Shown in pieces: positions 6,373-15,352 of a DNA stretch of 64,000 bases. The stretch lies in the NCBI GenBank assembly GCA_030428945.1, contig JAUIEC010000007.1, positions 186,001-250,000 of the forward strand, in the 5' to 3' direction. A program made the position numbers and the translations under genes. The notes beneath the pieces were generated by a model. That model did not search any database. It was not told the origin of the DNA and saw nothing but the letters and a program-made list of their open reading frames with translations. The DNA is from Phycisphaerae bacterium (GTDB taxonomy: Bacteria > Planctomycetota > Phycisphaerae > UBA1845 > Fen-1342). Numbering within the stretch: the first letter of the stretch is position 1; each line of letters opens with the position of its first letter.

Positions 6373-8913
6373 ATGAGAGACCAACGATCACTGGCGCAAC
6401 GCGCCCCGTTCCGACTGGCGACCGCCCTGCCGCTGGCGGCCGCCCTGCCGCTGGCGACCGCACTCTTGACCTGTTTCGGCCCCCGGGCCGCTGCACAGCC
6501 GGCGCCGTCGGTCTATCAATGGACCTGGAACCCCGCGGACGCCCTGGTCCGCATCGAAGCGCAGGTCTTCGTCGACGAGTCCACCTGCAGCAACATCTGC
6601 TATGACAATGCCCTGAACCCACCCTGGCCGGACCCGGCCTGCACGCCGCCGGCGCCTCCGCCGATCAACTGGCCGTGGAGCGTGCTGCCTCCGGTGCCGC
6701 CGCCCGCGCCGCCGGTGCCTCCGCCGACGCCGCCGTTCGACTGGGATGAGTATCCGCCGGGCCCGCCCGGTTTCGAGTTGGGGACGATCTTCGTCGGCCC
6801 CTACTGCCCGTCGCCGACCTCGGACGCGAGCGGCAACGGACCGCCTCCGCCACCGGCCGCCTGCGGGCTGGACTGGTTCCAGCGCACCGCCCTCGCAGCC
6901 CCGACGGGCCTGGTCTTTCAGAACATGCTGTCGCACCCGAGCCTGGTCCCGGAAGCGCAGGCGACGAACCGGGTCTTCGCCTCCGATGGAGACGTGCCGT
7001 GGGCCACGGTCGCCTGCGTGAACGCGCCGTTCGTGCCGCCCGCGGTCGAGGTCACCGGGATGGCCGACCAGGTGATTACCGTGCGCGGGCGTCGTGGCCT
7101 GATCGGCACGGTCGGGCACAGCGGCGCCCGCAGTTGGGAGGTGCGGTTCAACAACGTGGTCGATGCGTACGGCGTGCTTCCGCCGGGTGCGGACCGCTAC
7201 GTTGCCGAAGGCGCGGCGACGATCGTCATGCAGATCCCGCTGGAAATCAGCGGCCTGACGCCCGGCGTGCCGGCCCGGACGACCTTCGAGTTCCAGACGC
7301 TCGGCGAGGCCTACAGCGGCAAGGAACCTCACCCGTATCTCGACCAGAACTTCAACGCCTTCTCACGGCCCGACTCGGACAATGCCTACGCGGTGGCCAC
7401 GGTGGACACGTACCTGAACGGCGTCTGGAACACGCAGTTCATCGAATACGCCGGAGATCCGCCGGGCGTTGCCTCGCCCGGCCCGGTCAGCGGCGCCCTG
7501 GGCGGCGCGACCTTCCTGCTCAACCCGACCCAGAGCACCTACCCGATCGTTCTGCGGATGACGAGTCGCTGCCGCGCCTACCTCGAAGACGATCCGAATG
7601 CCAGCGGAGACTGGGCCTTCGCCTCGATGAGAGGCAGCGTCATTCTGACCGTCTACGGCCCGCCCGTGGTCGGCGCCTTCGAGAAGGTCGCGGCCGGCGG
7701 CCCGGGGCCCGCTTATGACTTCTGGATGAGCCGTTACGAGATCACGAACGTCGAGTACTGCGACTTTCTGAACGACGCGGAGGAGGACCTCGCCAACGGC
7801 GGCTCGGAGCGCAGTTCGTTCATGAACTTCGACCCGGCCACGGGAAGCGTCACCACGTCGGCGGGTGTCGTGCTGTTCGAGCCGATCCTGTCGCCGGTGC
7901 CGGGCGGTGGCGCGATTCAGAAGATCCGCTACCGGCCGTTCCTGGCACCCGGGACGCGTTATGCCGTGGACGTTGGCGCCGAGTCGGACCCGGTCACCGG
8001 CGTGTCCTGGGTGGGCGCGCTGAAGTACTGCAACTGGCTGACGATCCACGCGGGACACGCACCGGCCGAACGCTGTTACGCCGAGGGCAACGACCTGGCC
8101 GACTGGCACCCGGTCACGATCAGCGCCGCCGACTGGGCGACGCGCGATCTGAACGACAGCGAGCGAGACGACCTGGTCGCGAACTACCGGGGCTTCCGGC
8201 TGCCGATGGACAACCTCGGCGCGGCGCTCGGGTTCCGCAGCAACCAGGTCAACGACTTCAACGAGTGGTACAAGGCCTCCGCGTACGATCCGACCGCACC
8301 GAACGTGACGCGCGTCGGACCGGGCGGCGAGCAGGTTCCGCCGCTGCACCGCTTCTTCGGTTTCGGCCGGGACGCCATCGGCGGCGCGGACGCCAACTTC
8401 GTCACGAGCGGAGACCCCTTCGACGACGCGGCGGCCCAGGCCGGTTTCTTCGACGGTCTCAACGCGTTGGTCGACGGCACGTCCACCAACGACACGAGCA
8501 ATCCGTACGGGTTCTTCGACCTGGCCGGCAACGTTGCGGAGTGGGGGCAGGACCGCGGGCCCGGATACGTCCTCGGACCGGCGACGCTGCCCGGCCAGAT
8601 CACCCGCACCGGGAGTTGGCAGCAGTCGGACGTCCTGCTGGCGGCGTCGCTGCGCGAGCAGGCGGGGCCGACGCTGACGGAAGCGACCATCGGGTTCCGG
8701 GTGTTGACGACGTTCCCCCCGCCCTCGCCGTGCCCGGGCGATGTCGACGGTGACGGGCGCGTCGACCTGGTCGACCTGGCGCGCGTGCTGGCCGGGTTCG
8801 GGGCCGGTGCCGGGGATCCGCCCTACGACCCGGCCGCGGACCTCGACCAGAACGGAACGGTCGACCTGGGCGATCTGGCGCAGGTTCTGGCGGCTTTCGG
8901 GACCAGGTGCTGA
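6373..8913 (+). CDS. Secreted FGE-sulfatase (SUMF1)-like protein with C-terminal dockerin-like repeat
   Basis: 846 residues; GGAG eight bases before the ATG. A signal peptide is followed by a Pro-rich/beta region (about 45-430). A formylglycine-generating-enzyme-type fold begins at MSRYEITNVEYCDFLN (about 452) and runs through GFRLPMDN, NEWYKASAYDP, NPYGFFDLAGNVAEW and a final GFRVLTT (about 780). The end is a dockerin-like pair, GDVDGDGRVDLVDLARVL...DLDQNGTVDLGDLAQVL. Many planctomycete members of the SUMF1 family are secreted and probably not true FGE; whether the catalytic Cys pair is kept here I cannot confirm. Likely a cell-surface or exported protein of unknown substrate. Confidence 0.82.
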   Translation: MRDQRSLAQRAPFRLATALPLAAALPLATALLTCFGPRAAAQPAPSVYQWTWNPADALVRIEAQVFVDESTCSNICYDNALNPPWPDPACTPPAPPPINWPWSVLPPVPPPAPPVPPPTPPFDWDEYPPGPPGFELGTIFVGPYCPSPTSDASGNGPPPPPAACGLDWFQRTALAAPTGLVFQNMLSHPSLVPEAQATNRVFASDGDVPWATVACVNAPFVPPAVEVTGMADQVITVRGRRGLIGTVGHSGARSWEVRFNNVVDAYGVLPPGADRYVAEGAATIVMQIPLEISGLTPGVPARTTFEFQTLGEAYSGKEPHPYLDQNFNAFSRPDSDNAYAVATVDTYLNGVWNTQFIEYAGDPPGVASPGPVSGALGGATFLLNPTQSTYPIVLRMTSRCRAYLEDDPNASGDWAFASMRGSVILTVYGPPVVGAFEKVAAGGPGPAYDFWMSRYEITNVEYCDFLNDAEEDLANGGSERSSFMNFDPATGSVTTSAGVVLFEPILSPVPGGGAIQKIRYRPFLAPGTRYAVDVGAESDPVTGVSWVGALKYCNWLTIHAGHAPAERCYAEGNDLADWHPVTISAADWATRDLNDSERDDLVANYRGFRLPMDNLGAALGFRSNQVNDFNEWYKASAYDPTAPNVTRVGPGGEQVPPLHRFFGFGRDAIGGADANFVTSGDPFDDAAAQAGFFDGLNALVDGTSTNDTSNPYGFFDLAGNVAEWGQDRGPGYVLGPATLPGQITRTGSWQQSDVLLAASLREQAGPTLTEATIGFRVLTTFPPPSPCPGDVDGDGRVDLVDLARVLAGFGAGAGDPPYDPAADLDQNGTVDLGDLAQVLAAFGTRC

Positions 8914-9160
8914 CTGACGGCCACAGTGCCCGTTGCATCGTGCCGCTTCCCTGTACGACACCTGGCGAACTGGACCAGTCAGCATAGAATATCTCGACAC
9001 CCGCCGCGGTTGACCTGTCCCGCGCGGGTGTCTGGTCGGCCGCGACCAGGGAGCGCAATCGACCAGCGCGAACCACACTCGCGCGACATCGCGCTTCCGC
9101 TGCGCGCGGGAAGAACCGCGACCGCCGCCTGCCTCTGCCTATTGCAGGTAACAGAAAACA

Positions 9161-9182
9161 GGGACAGCCACGTGGCTGTCCC
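9161..9182. repeat. Palindrome copy 4
   Basis: Identical 22-bp palindrome, ending 11 bp beyond the stop codon of the minus-strand gene at 9193. Flanks are AGAAAACA left and CGCTTTCC right. Confidence 0.9.
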
Positions 9183-9192
9183 CGCTTTCCTC

Positions 9193-10389
9193 TCAGGGGC
9201 CAGACTGTGCGACAACCCGAACGTCGTCGAAACGCTGGGCTGCGAGGTCGCGCTCGTGAATCATGAAATAGATCATCGTTCCGGCACCGAACGCCAGCTC
9301 CCAGTCGGGGCACGTCACGCAGTCGACTTGCAGCAACAGTCGCCACGCAACACCTTCCCCCGGAGGCATATGCGACGGCGACGCGTCGCGGTTACGCGAA
9401 GCGGAAGCACAGGCGATACCAACGTCCCCTTGAACGGCATGCGGGTGGCCAAGTAACTGCGTCCGAAGTCCGTCGGCCAGGGCGTCAACGTAGGCACTGA
9501 ACTCCGCATCGGACAGGTGCAGCGGCTCCAGTTGGAACGCTTCCGGCAGGCTCACGACCGACCGAGCCATCAGGCCGGTGGCCACAGCGTCCCCGTCGGC
9601 CCACGTCCTCTCATCGCAGGCTCCGGTATGGATCACCCGGCAGCCGATCGCGCCTTCTTCGTCATCCCACGCGAGAAAGAACAACAGGATGCCATCAGCA
9701 GGTAGTTCAGCCAAGCCGGGACGCCCGGCAAGATCTCTCAGGTGCAACTGGAGCAGGAACCGCATTGGTTCATCGCGCAGCGTGGCTCGCTCGCCAGCGG
9801 GCAGAACCGGATCACCGCCTGCCCGGGATCCAATCCACCGCGGCAGCGATTCGGCAACCGGTCGAAGTTCGAGACCAAACCGAGACAGCGCGCCCAGCTG
9901 TTCAGCGACGCGGCCAAGGCCGGCGGCACGCAACGACGCTACCAGCTGCTCACGCATCGGGTTCGCACCACCGCCTACCTCCGGTTTCGGCGTTCCGCAT
10001 TCTGGACAGGCTCCTGTGACATTCCCCGTTAGACAGTAACCGCAGATCTGGCACACGCCGGGTCGGGGCAACATCCGCGTCCACATCCGGAGAAGCCACG
10101 GGAAGAGTAGCGCGATGACCGCTGCCGGAAAAAGCGGGATCGGCGTTCCATGCTGCAGAAAACCTCTCACGCTGCGCTCATACAGGAAGATCTCAAACCA
10201 GCTGAACAGGAAAAGATCGGTATCGGGCACGAGAGTCCAGTCGACGAAGCCGTACCCCAGCATGAAATACTGCCCCGAGGCGATCAGAACGATGCCCCAT
10301 GGTCCACACCCAACCAGCAGCGCCCACGTGGTGGCGAGCCACCACCGCCGCGCCCTCCCCTGCAGCATTGGCCTGGTGTTCTCACTCAC
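9193..10389 (-). CDS. Zinc-ribbon membrane protein fused to a DUF1963 (YwqG-like) domain
   Basis: 398 residues with a GTG start (weak GAGGA upstream). Residues 1-110 carry three hydrophobic segments, then the ribbon CQICGYCLTGNVTGACPECG (about 118-137) typical of the local family. After a ~10-residue link, the chain resumes with MREQLVASLRAAGL and continues as a DUF1963/YwqG-like domain: ADGILLFFLAWDD, an IGCRVIH strand, LGHPHAVQGDVG, WRLLLQVDC, then GAGTMIYFMIHERDLAAQRFDDV near the end. The internal Met after the ribbon looks like the original start of a separate DUF1963 gene, so this may be a fusion by stop-codon loss. Function of either part is unknown. Confidence 0.72.
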   Translation of the reverse strand: MSENTRPMLQGRARRWWLATTWALLVGCGPWGIVLIASGQYFMLGYGFVDWTLVPDTDLFLFSWFEIFLYERSVRGFLQHGTPIPLFPAAVIALLFPWLLRMWTRMLPRPGVCQICGYCLTGNVTGACPECGTPKPEVGGGANPMREQLVASLRAAGLGRVAEQLGALSRFGLELRPVAESLPRWIGSRAGGDPVLPAGERATLRDEPMRFLLQLHLRDLAGRPGLAELPADGILLFFLAWDDEEGAIGCRVIHTGACDERTWADGDAVATGLMARSVVSLPEAFQLEPLHLSDAEFSAYVDALADGLRTQLLGHPHAVQGDVGIACASASRNRDASPSHMPPGEGVAWRLLLQVDCVTCPDWELAFGAGTMIYFMIHERDLAAQRFDDVRVVAQSGP

Positions 10390-10769
10390 CCGATGGACGT
10401 CCTCGTCAAGTTCTTCTGCGCGTGCTCAGCCCGTGCATCGTCGCGATGCGAACCAGCGCAGCACACCATCGACGCGGGACTGATCTGCTTCCTGCCTCAA
10501 TCGACCACCACAATCCGAAACACTCGCGCCAACTCAACATCACGCTATCGTACCGCAGCCCGCACCGTCGCGATGATCCCGGCCCGCACCGCATTCGGCA
10601 GCTGTTCCGGAAACGCCTGGACACCCCCAACGGGACTCGAACCCGTGTCTTCAGGATCGCAACGATCAGCAGAGCAGGAACTTACGGATACGCTCGAAAT
10701 CCACTGTTCCCCTGTCCGATTCAACAACGACGAACCGGCAAGATCGAATTCGCGGCTAGACTCACCCGC
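10390..10769. other. Gene-free spacer holding a tRNA fragment
   Basis: Contains no frame with convincing composition. Its one recognisable item is the inverted 3' fragment of tRNA-Glu at 10621-10657. Confidence 0.5.
10621..10657 (-). pseudogene. 3' fragment of tRNA-Glu, inverted, 37 bp exact
   Basis: On the minus strand the last 37 bases are identical to positions 3567-3603 of the tRNA-Glu locus (from ATCCTGAAGAC through the T arm to GGGGGTGT). The 5' half of the tRNA is missing. It lies in the opposite orientation to the intact gene. Confidence 0.85.
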
Positions 10770-11300
10770 ATGAGTGACATCGACAGGCAGACGCTGAGGA
10801 TCTTCGCTGCCGGGGCACTGCTGTTCGTAGTATTCGTGCTGACGCAAGTGAGCGACGCCCCGACGATGCTGCGTGGCGACGTACTCTGGGGCGTTGCCGC
10901 GATCGCTCTCGTCGTCCTGCTGGCCGGGCCGGTGGTTCTCGGCAGGCGAGACCGTTGGCCCGCCTTCTTCTTCGTGTATGGATGTCTCGGCGGCCTGCTG
11001 TTTGTCCCGTTGTTCGTTCCGTCGCCACGCCAAGCCTACGCCCTGGCCATGGAACGGGGCCTGCCATCCCAGGCCGAGGATCTTTCGTTCGCAGCCGCGT
11101 GCATTCTCGGCGTGATCGGGACGGGGCTGACCTGTCGCCTGCTGGCCATCGCGATGTTCGCCCATGGCGATCATCCAGCGAGACGTACGCCGTGCGAAAC
11201 GAGCGGCCACGGCCAGGACCACGACGGACCGGTTGCCAGTACAGAACGCGGCGAGGCGACGGATTCGATCAGCACGAAGGCAGGTGATTGCCGTGGGTAG
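10770..11300 (+). CDS. Membrane protein of unknown function
   Basis: 176 residues starting MSDIDRQTLRIFAAGALLFVV. Four hydrophobic segments (about 9-30, 38-55, 65-88, 112-135) are followed by a hydrophilic, His- and Asp-rich tail. Longer upstream frames pass through the tRNA fragment and are not credible. It overlaps the next zinc-ribbon gene by about 8 bp, the same coupling seen between the genes at 4442 and 4977. Not recognised. Confidence 0.55.
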   Translation: MSDIDRQTLRIFAAGALLFVVFVLTQVSDAPTMLRGDVLWGVAAIALVVLLAGPVVLGRRDRWPAFFFVYGCLGGLLFVPLFVPSPRQAYALAMERGLPSQAEDLSFAAACILGVIGTGLTCRLLAIAMFAHGDHPARRTPCETSGHGQDHDGPVASTERGEATDSISTKAGDCRG

Positions 11301-11625
11301 GCGTCGTTGGCGGCTGAATCGCGGCGAGAGAAAGCTGTTGCTGGCGATCCTTGGTGTCCTGGGCGTCCTCGTCGTCATCGCAATCGCCCCGGTGCTGTTG
11401 TTGGAGCGAGCCTGGTCCGGTCGTGCATGGACATGGGAGGCCAACACGCTCACTGCGGGCATGTTGATTGGGCTGACGATGACTCTTGCCGCTGGCCTTG
11501 GATGGCACCGAGTAGACCAGCCTCCGCGGCCGGGACGCTGCGAGCAATGCGGCTACGACCTGACCGGCAACGAGTCGGGCGTCTGCCCGGAATGCGGCAC
11601 GAAGACGGAGCAGTCCAATACCTAA
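11293..11625 (+). CDS. Zinc-ribbon membrane protein (copy B)
   Basis: 110 residues from the GTG at 11293 (AAGG..AGG upstream); an alternative GTG lies at 11284. Two hydrophobic segments (about 12-36 and 50-70) lead to CEQCGYDLTGNESGVCPECG and TKTEQSNT. The 3' end is about 95 % identical at DNA level to copy A at 4442-4984, while the membrane part shows no similarity. This indicates that the ribbon-coding 3' end moved or was converted on its own. Function unknown. Confidence 0.65.
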   Translation: MGRRRWRLNRGERKLLLAILGVLGVLVVIAIAPVLLLERAWSGRAWTWEANTLTAGMLIGLTMTLAAGLGWHRVDQPPRPGRCEQCGYDLTGNESGVCPECGTKTEQSNT

Positions 11626-11680
11626 ACAGGATCGAGCGAGCCGGGCCCACCGGGAGGCACCTCGAACAACCGTTACGATC
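11531..11680 (+). repeat. 149-bp duplicated segment, copy B
   Basis: Partner of 4890-5038. The ATG of the downstream gene in copy A is ATA here, and the segment ends 11 bp before palindrome copy 5. Confidence 0.85.
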
Positions 11681-11691
11681 GGGAGAAAACA

Positions 11692-11713
11692 GGGACAGCC
11701 ACGTGGCTGTCCC
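11692..11713. repeat. Palindrome copy 5
   Basis: Identical 22-bp palindrome directly after duplicated segment B. Flanks are AGAAAACA left and CGCTTCC right, most like copy 4. Confidence 0.9.
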
Positions 11714-11772
11714 CGCTTCCGGTCTCGATTCCTGGTTGTCCGGTCCGTCGGGTCGGTTTGGCCCGGCGGGGA

Positions 11773-14601
11773 TCAGGGCGCTGCGTAGTAGTCGCGGGCG
11801 CGGTCCACCGCCGCGCGGCCGACGGCGTCACCGACCTCGCGGCCGCTGAAGTCATCATGGACGACGTGGATGCCGCCCCAGAGACGCGACTGGCCGGCCT
11901 GGTCGGCGGCGTCGTAGTAGGTCGCCCACTGCAGTTCGACCGTCGCGGTCGGGCCCTGCTCGAACGTCAGCCAGCCCGGATCGAGCGTGTAACCGCCCAG
12001 CCCGCCCGGGAAGTACGCGCTGCCGGTCAGTTCGGTCAGCACCTCGGCCGCACTGCGACTGAACGTGCTGTGCCCCGAAACGAACCCGGGGAACGCGGGG
12101 GTCACGAACGTGCGGCGCTGGTACGGAATCCACTCGATGCCGCGAATCCAGCCGACGCCGCCGATCTCGCCCACCCGGTCGCCCGGCTCACCACGCCACG
12201 AACGGACCGCGATCTCGCCGATGTAGCGGGCCAGGTGCGCGTGCCGTCCGCCGGGCGCGGCCGTCTCCTCGGTGATCACCTCGATCAGGTCGTCGACCAG
12301 CGGCAGGCCCTCGGGGTGATAGCTCGGACCGGTCGGATCCGTGCGCTGCCCGCGGGCGGCCAGGGCCCGGATCAGCGTGATCGGCCGGGCGCTCAGGTGC
12401 GTGCGCTTCAGTTCCCAGGCGGCGATCGCGGCATCGTGCAGCGCGCCGTTCATGGCGAAGTACACGTGCAGGTCCCAGGCGAGCGGATCGAGCGGGTCGC
12501 CGGTGCCGAACAGTCGCCGCTCGAAGCCGGGGTAGTCGGACATGTCGTTGGCGACGGTGTTCCAGTGCCCCGGCGGCGTCTCCGAAGCGGGGCCGTCCGC
12601 CCAGAACTCCGAGAGCAGCCGGGTGAAGTCGCCGCGCCGGACCATGTTGGCCGCGTAGGGCTGGCCGGTGACCGGGTTCATCGTATGCCCGCTGCCGTCG
12701 TTGGTGCCGAGCGGGTTGTTGCCGTAGGCGCCCGGCGAGATGTTGATCATCACGCCGTCGGATGCGTCGAGTTCGGCCGACTTGCGCACCAGCTCGACGG
12801 TCGCCTGGACCAGTTCGTCATCCAGCGTGGCCGGGCCGTCGAGTTCGAAGTACGGCACCCCGGCCGCCGCGCGGGTCAGGGCGAACGGCGTGACGTCGCC
12901 CCAGTGGGCGCCGATGTAGCCACGCACGCCGGAGCCCTCGGGAATCCCGTTCTGCGTGACGGACTGCGCGAGGACGATCTGCTGCCACATGGTCGGATCG
13001 TCGGCGTTCGCGCCGGGCTGATCGACCGTCAGGCGCGGCGTGGACGGAGTGTAGCCATCCGGGTCCGCGTAGTTGTTCTGTTCGTTGGCGCCGTCGTCGG
13101 CAAAGGCGTCGATGTAGGCCTGCGCGACGCGGTTGCCGAACGCGGCCGGCGAGTCGCCTGTCACGAAGGTGAAGGCGGTGTCGTATCCGAGCGTCTGCAT
13201 GAACGACTCGAAGCACGACACGGAAACGTCACCACCGATCGCACCACCGTAGCGATGCGAGAGCAGGCGGTAGGCGGCGTACGAAATGGCCTCTTCGCGG
13301 GCGGCCGCGACGTCGGTCGCGGTGCGTTGTTCGTCGACGAGATATCCCTGGGCGTCGTTGTCGTAGGCCGCCCAGATGTCCCACATGGCGGCGGACAGGT
13401 GGAACAGGTTGCGGGCGTGCACGGTCGGGCGCGGCAGATCGCGACGAATCGCGTTGAGGATCTGCTCGTTCCAGCGGCGGGCGATCGAAGCGCCGGGGTT
13501 GGTGTCGACCAGGTCGGCCGGGCAGTCGGTCGAGATCGAATCGACCGGGTCCTCGACCTGCACCTCGGTCGGCGGTGCCTTGTCGGGGTGGCCGTAGACG
13601 AGAATGCCGTCGTCGAGCGGCGCGTTGAGGACATTTCCGCCGACGGTCCAGACGCCGCCGTCGTCATCGACCCAGACGGCGTGCAGGGAGACGATCGAGC
13701 GGGAGATGCCGGTCTGTTCGGCGACGAAACCGCCGGGCATTTCGCGGTAGATGCTGCCGCCGAGTCCGACCGTCCAGACCTGGCCCTGGTCGGTGACCCA
13801 GACGCCCTGCAGCAGTTGCGAGCCGGCGACGGTGTCCTGCGTCAGACGGCGTCCGGCCTGGATCACGACGCCGTCGTTGTCGGCCCCGACCGCGACCACG
13901 CGTCCCTCGATCCCGTGCACGGTGAAGAGGCGCGCTTCGCCGGTCGCATCGAGCAGTTCGAAGCCGTCGGCGGCATTGCCGCGCAACAGGACGCCGCGTT
14001 CGCCGCAGACCCAGACGTCGGCGGCGGAGGTGCCCCAGACCTTCAGGAACTGCGGGATGTCGTCATCATCGTTGCGGGGCAGGTCGACCGGAAGATCGAG
14101 CTCGGTCCAGGCCGAGCCGTCGTAGTGCCAGATGAACCCGTTGCGTCCCGAGGCCGAACCGACCGCGTAGACATCGGTGGGTGAGGACGCCCAGATTCCG
14201 TAGACGACGTGTTTGCCGAGTCCCGGCGTGCGCATCCGCTCGAAGCCACTGCCGTCGTACCGCAGGATGTTCGCGTTCGCGCCGGTCATGTAGGCCACGT
14301 CGCCGATTGCGAAGACCCACCACAGATCGCCGCGGACACCGGTGTCGAGCTGCCGCCAGGCACTCCCGTCCCAGTTCAGCACGGCGGGACCGTCGCCGGC
14401 GTCGGCACCGACCGCGAAGACGTTGTCCGCCCCGGTGCCGTGCACGGCCATCAGGGCGGCCCCGGGAACGCTGGCGACCGGCGTCCATTGATAGTCGCGG
14501 GTATCCAGCGGACTGAACAGGGCCGGACATCCGGTCGCGGCGAGGGCGACTACGGAGAGGGCTGCGACTGCCAGGCGGGCGCGCAAGCAATGTGCGGGCA
14601 T
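11773..14601 (-). CDS. Lipoprotein with N-terminal propeller and C-terminal vanadium-haloperoxidase/PAP2-like domain
   Basis: 942 residues with AGGAG before the ATG. The lipobox LAATGC (Cys about 25) predicts a lipoprotein. Residues ~40-370 form propeller-like repeats (VYGIWASSPTDVYAVG, VWGTSAADVWVCG, GVWVTDQGQVWTVG). From about residue 400 the chain resembles the vanadium-dependent haloperoxidase/PAP2 superfamily. ELKRTHLSARPITLIR supplies the Lys/Arg anion contacts, PGFVSGHSTFSRSAAE the SGH motif, and RLWGGIHVVHDDFSGREVG the Arg and His expected to bind vanadate. Bacterial members oxidise halides or act as phosphatases; which applies here is unknown. The propeller fusion makes it much longer than the usual ~450-600 residues. 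Confidence 0.85.
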   Translation of the reverse strand: MPAHCLRARLAVAALSVVALAATGCPALFSPLDTRDYQWTPVASVPGAALMAVHGTGADNVFAVGADAGDGPAVLNWDGSAWRQLDTGVRGDLWWVFAIGDVAYMTGANANILRYDGSGFERMRTPGLGKHVVYGIWASSPTDVYAVGSASGRNGFIWHYDGSAWTELDLPVDLPRNDDDDIPQFLKVWGTSAADVWVCGERGVLLRGNAADGFELLDATGEARLFTVHGIEGRVVAVGADNDGVVIQAGRRLTQDTVAGSQLLQGVWVTDQGQVWTVGLGGSIYREMPGGFVAEQTGISRSIVSLHAVWVDDDGGVWTVGGNVLNAPLDDGILVYGHPDKAPPTEVQVEDPVDSISTDCPADLVDTNPGASIARRWNEQILNAIRRDLPRPTVHARNLFHLSAAMWDIWAAYDNDAQGYLVDEQRTATDVAAAREEAISYAAYRLLSHRYGGAIGGDVSVSCFESFMQTLGYDTAFTFVTGDSPAAFGNRVAQAYIDAFADDGANEQNNYADPDGYTPSTPRLTVDQPGANADDPTMWQQIVLAQSVTQNGIPEGSGVRGYIGAHWGDVTPFALTRAAAGVPYFELDGPATLDDELVQATVELVRKSAELDASDGVMINISPGAYGNNPLGTNDGSGHTMNPVTGQPYAANMVRRGDFTRLLSEFWADGPASETPPGHWNTVANDMSDYPGFERRLFGTGDPLDPLAWDLHVYFAMNGALHDAAIAAWELKRTHLSARPITLIRALAARGQRTDPTGPSYHPEGLPLVDDLIEVITEETAAPGGRHAHLARYIGEIAVRSWRGEPGDRVGEIGGVGWIRGIEWIPYQRRTFVTPAFPGFVSGHSTFSRSAAEVLTELTGSAYFPGGLGGYTLDPGWLTFEQGPTATVELQWATYYDAADQAGQSRLWGGIHVVHDDFSGREVGDAVGRAAVDRARDYYAAP

Positions 14602-14836
14602 TGTCTACTCCTGTTTCACGCGAAAACAAGGCACCGATCGGGCGACCGGTGCGAACCGGAACACTGTTGGCGATGGCGGTCCCTGTAAGAACTGCATCGC
14701 GATCCTATCGAAGCGGACGCCGGCGAGTCAATCGCAAATACAACGGTCCCGCGGACGGTCGCGGCCGGCATCGACGCGCACCCGGGGAACGCTACAATGC
14801 GATCGACGGCGGGTCGCCGTCATTCGAGGGAACCCC

Positions 14837-15325
14837 ATGACCGTACGCGCCCCGCTGTTGCTGCTGGCCGCAGGCTTCGCCGGAATCGGCGGATGCCCGA
14901 CCGAGGATCCGACTCCGCCGATGGTCTCCGCCGAACTCGGCGTCACGACGGACGGCGCCTTCCAGGCACTGGGCGACAACGGCGCGATGCCGCTGTTCAC
15001 CGCGCTGCAGGGCGGCAGTCACATGTTCGTGACGATCCGCACGGGTGGTTTTCCCGTCGAAAGCGACGGCAGCGCCGCGATCGTGCTGGGCGAGCAGGTC
15101 ACCGTCGTCTCCACCGGCGAAGTCGTGCACGACTTCACGCAGACGGTGTCGTTCGCCGCGCTCGATGGCGGGCGGCACGAGCTCGCGGAACGGTTCGTGT
15201 TCCTGGACGCGCTGCCGGACGAACTCGACGGCGCGACCGTACGCGTCGTCCTGACCCTGACGTCCGAATCCGACGCGCGCGCGACGACGACCGTCGACCA
15301 GGCGCTGCTGCTGAACCTGCAGTAA
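14837..15325 (+). CDS. Small lipoprotein of unknown function
   Basis: 162 residues; GAGGGAACCCC precedes the ATG. A short signal peptide ends in the lipobox-like FAGIGGC (Cys about 20). The rest is beta-rich, with a possible Ig-like or transthyretin-like fold (VTVVSTGEVVHDFTQTVSF, VRVVLTLTSESDA), but I recognise no family. It is divergent from the haloperoxidase-like lipoprotein and shares its promoter region. Confidence 0.65.
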   Translation: MTVRAPLLLLAAGFAGIGGCPTEDPTPPMVSAELGVTTDGAFQALGDNGAMPLFTALQGGSHMFVTIRTGGFPVESDGSAAIVLGEQVTVVSTGEVVHDFTQTVSFAALDGGRHELAERFVFLDALPDELDGATVRVVLTLTSESDARATTTVDQALLLNLQ

Positions 15326-15352
15326 CCACCACTCCGCGGCGGCCGGCTCCGC

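Noticed and set aside
10299..10769. Upstream extension of the membrane protein at 10770 to a Met at 10299.
   Set aside because: The extension passes through the inverted tRNA fragment and has non-protein-like composition.
11758..14184. An 808-residue plus-strand frame opposite the haloperoxidase-like gene.
   Set aside because: It mirrors the minus-strand gene and has no motif.
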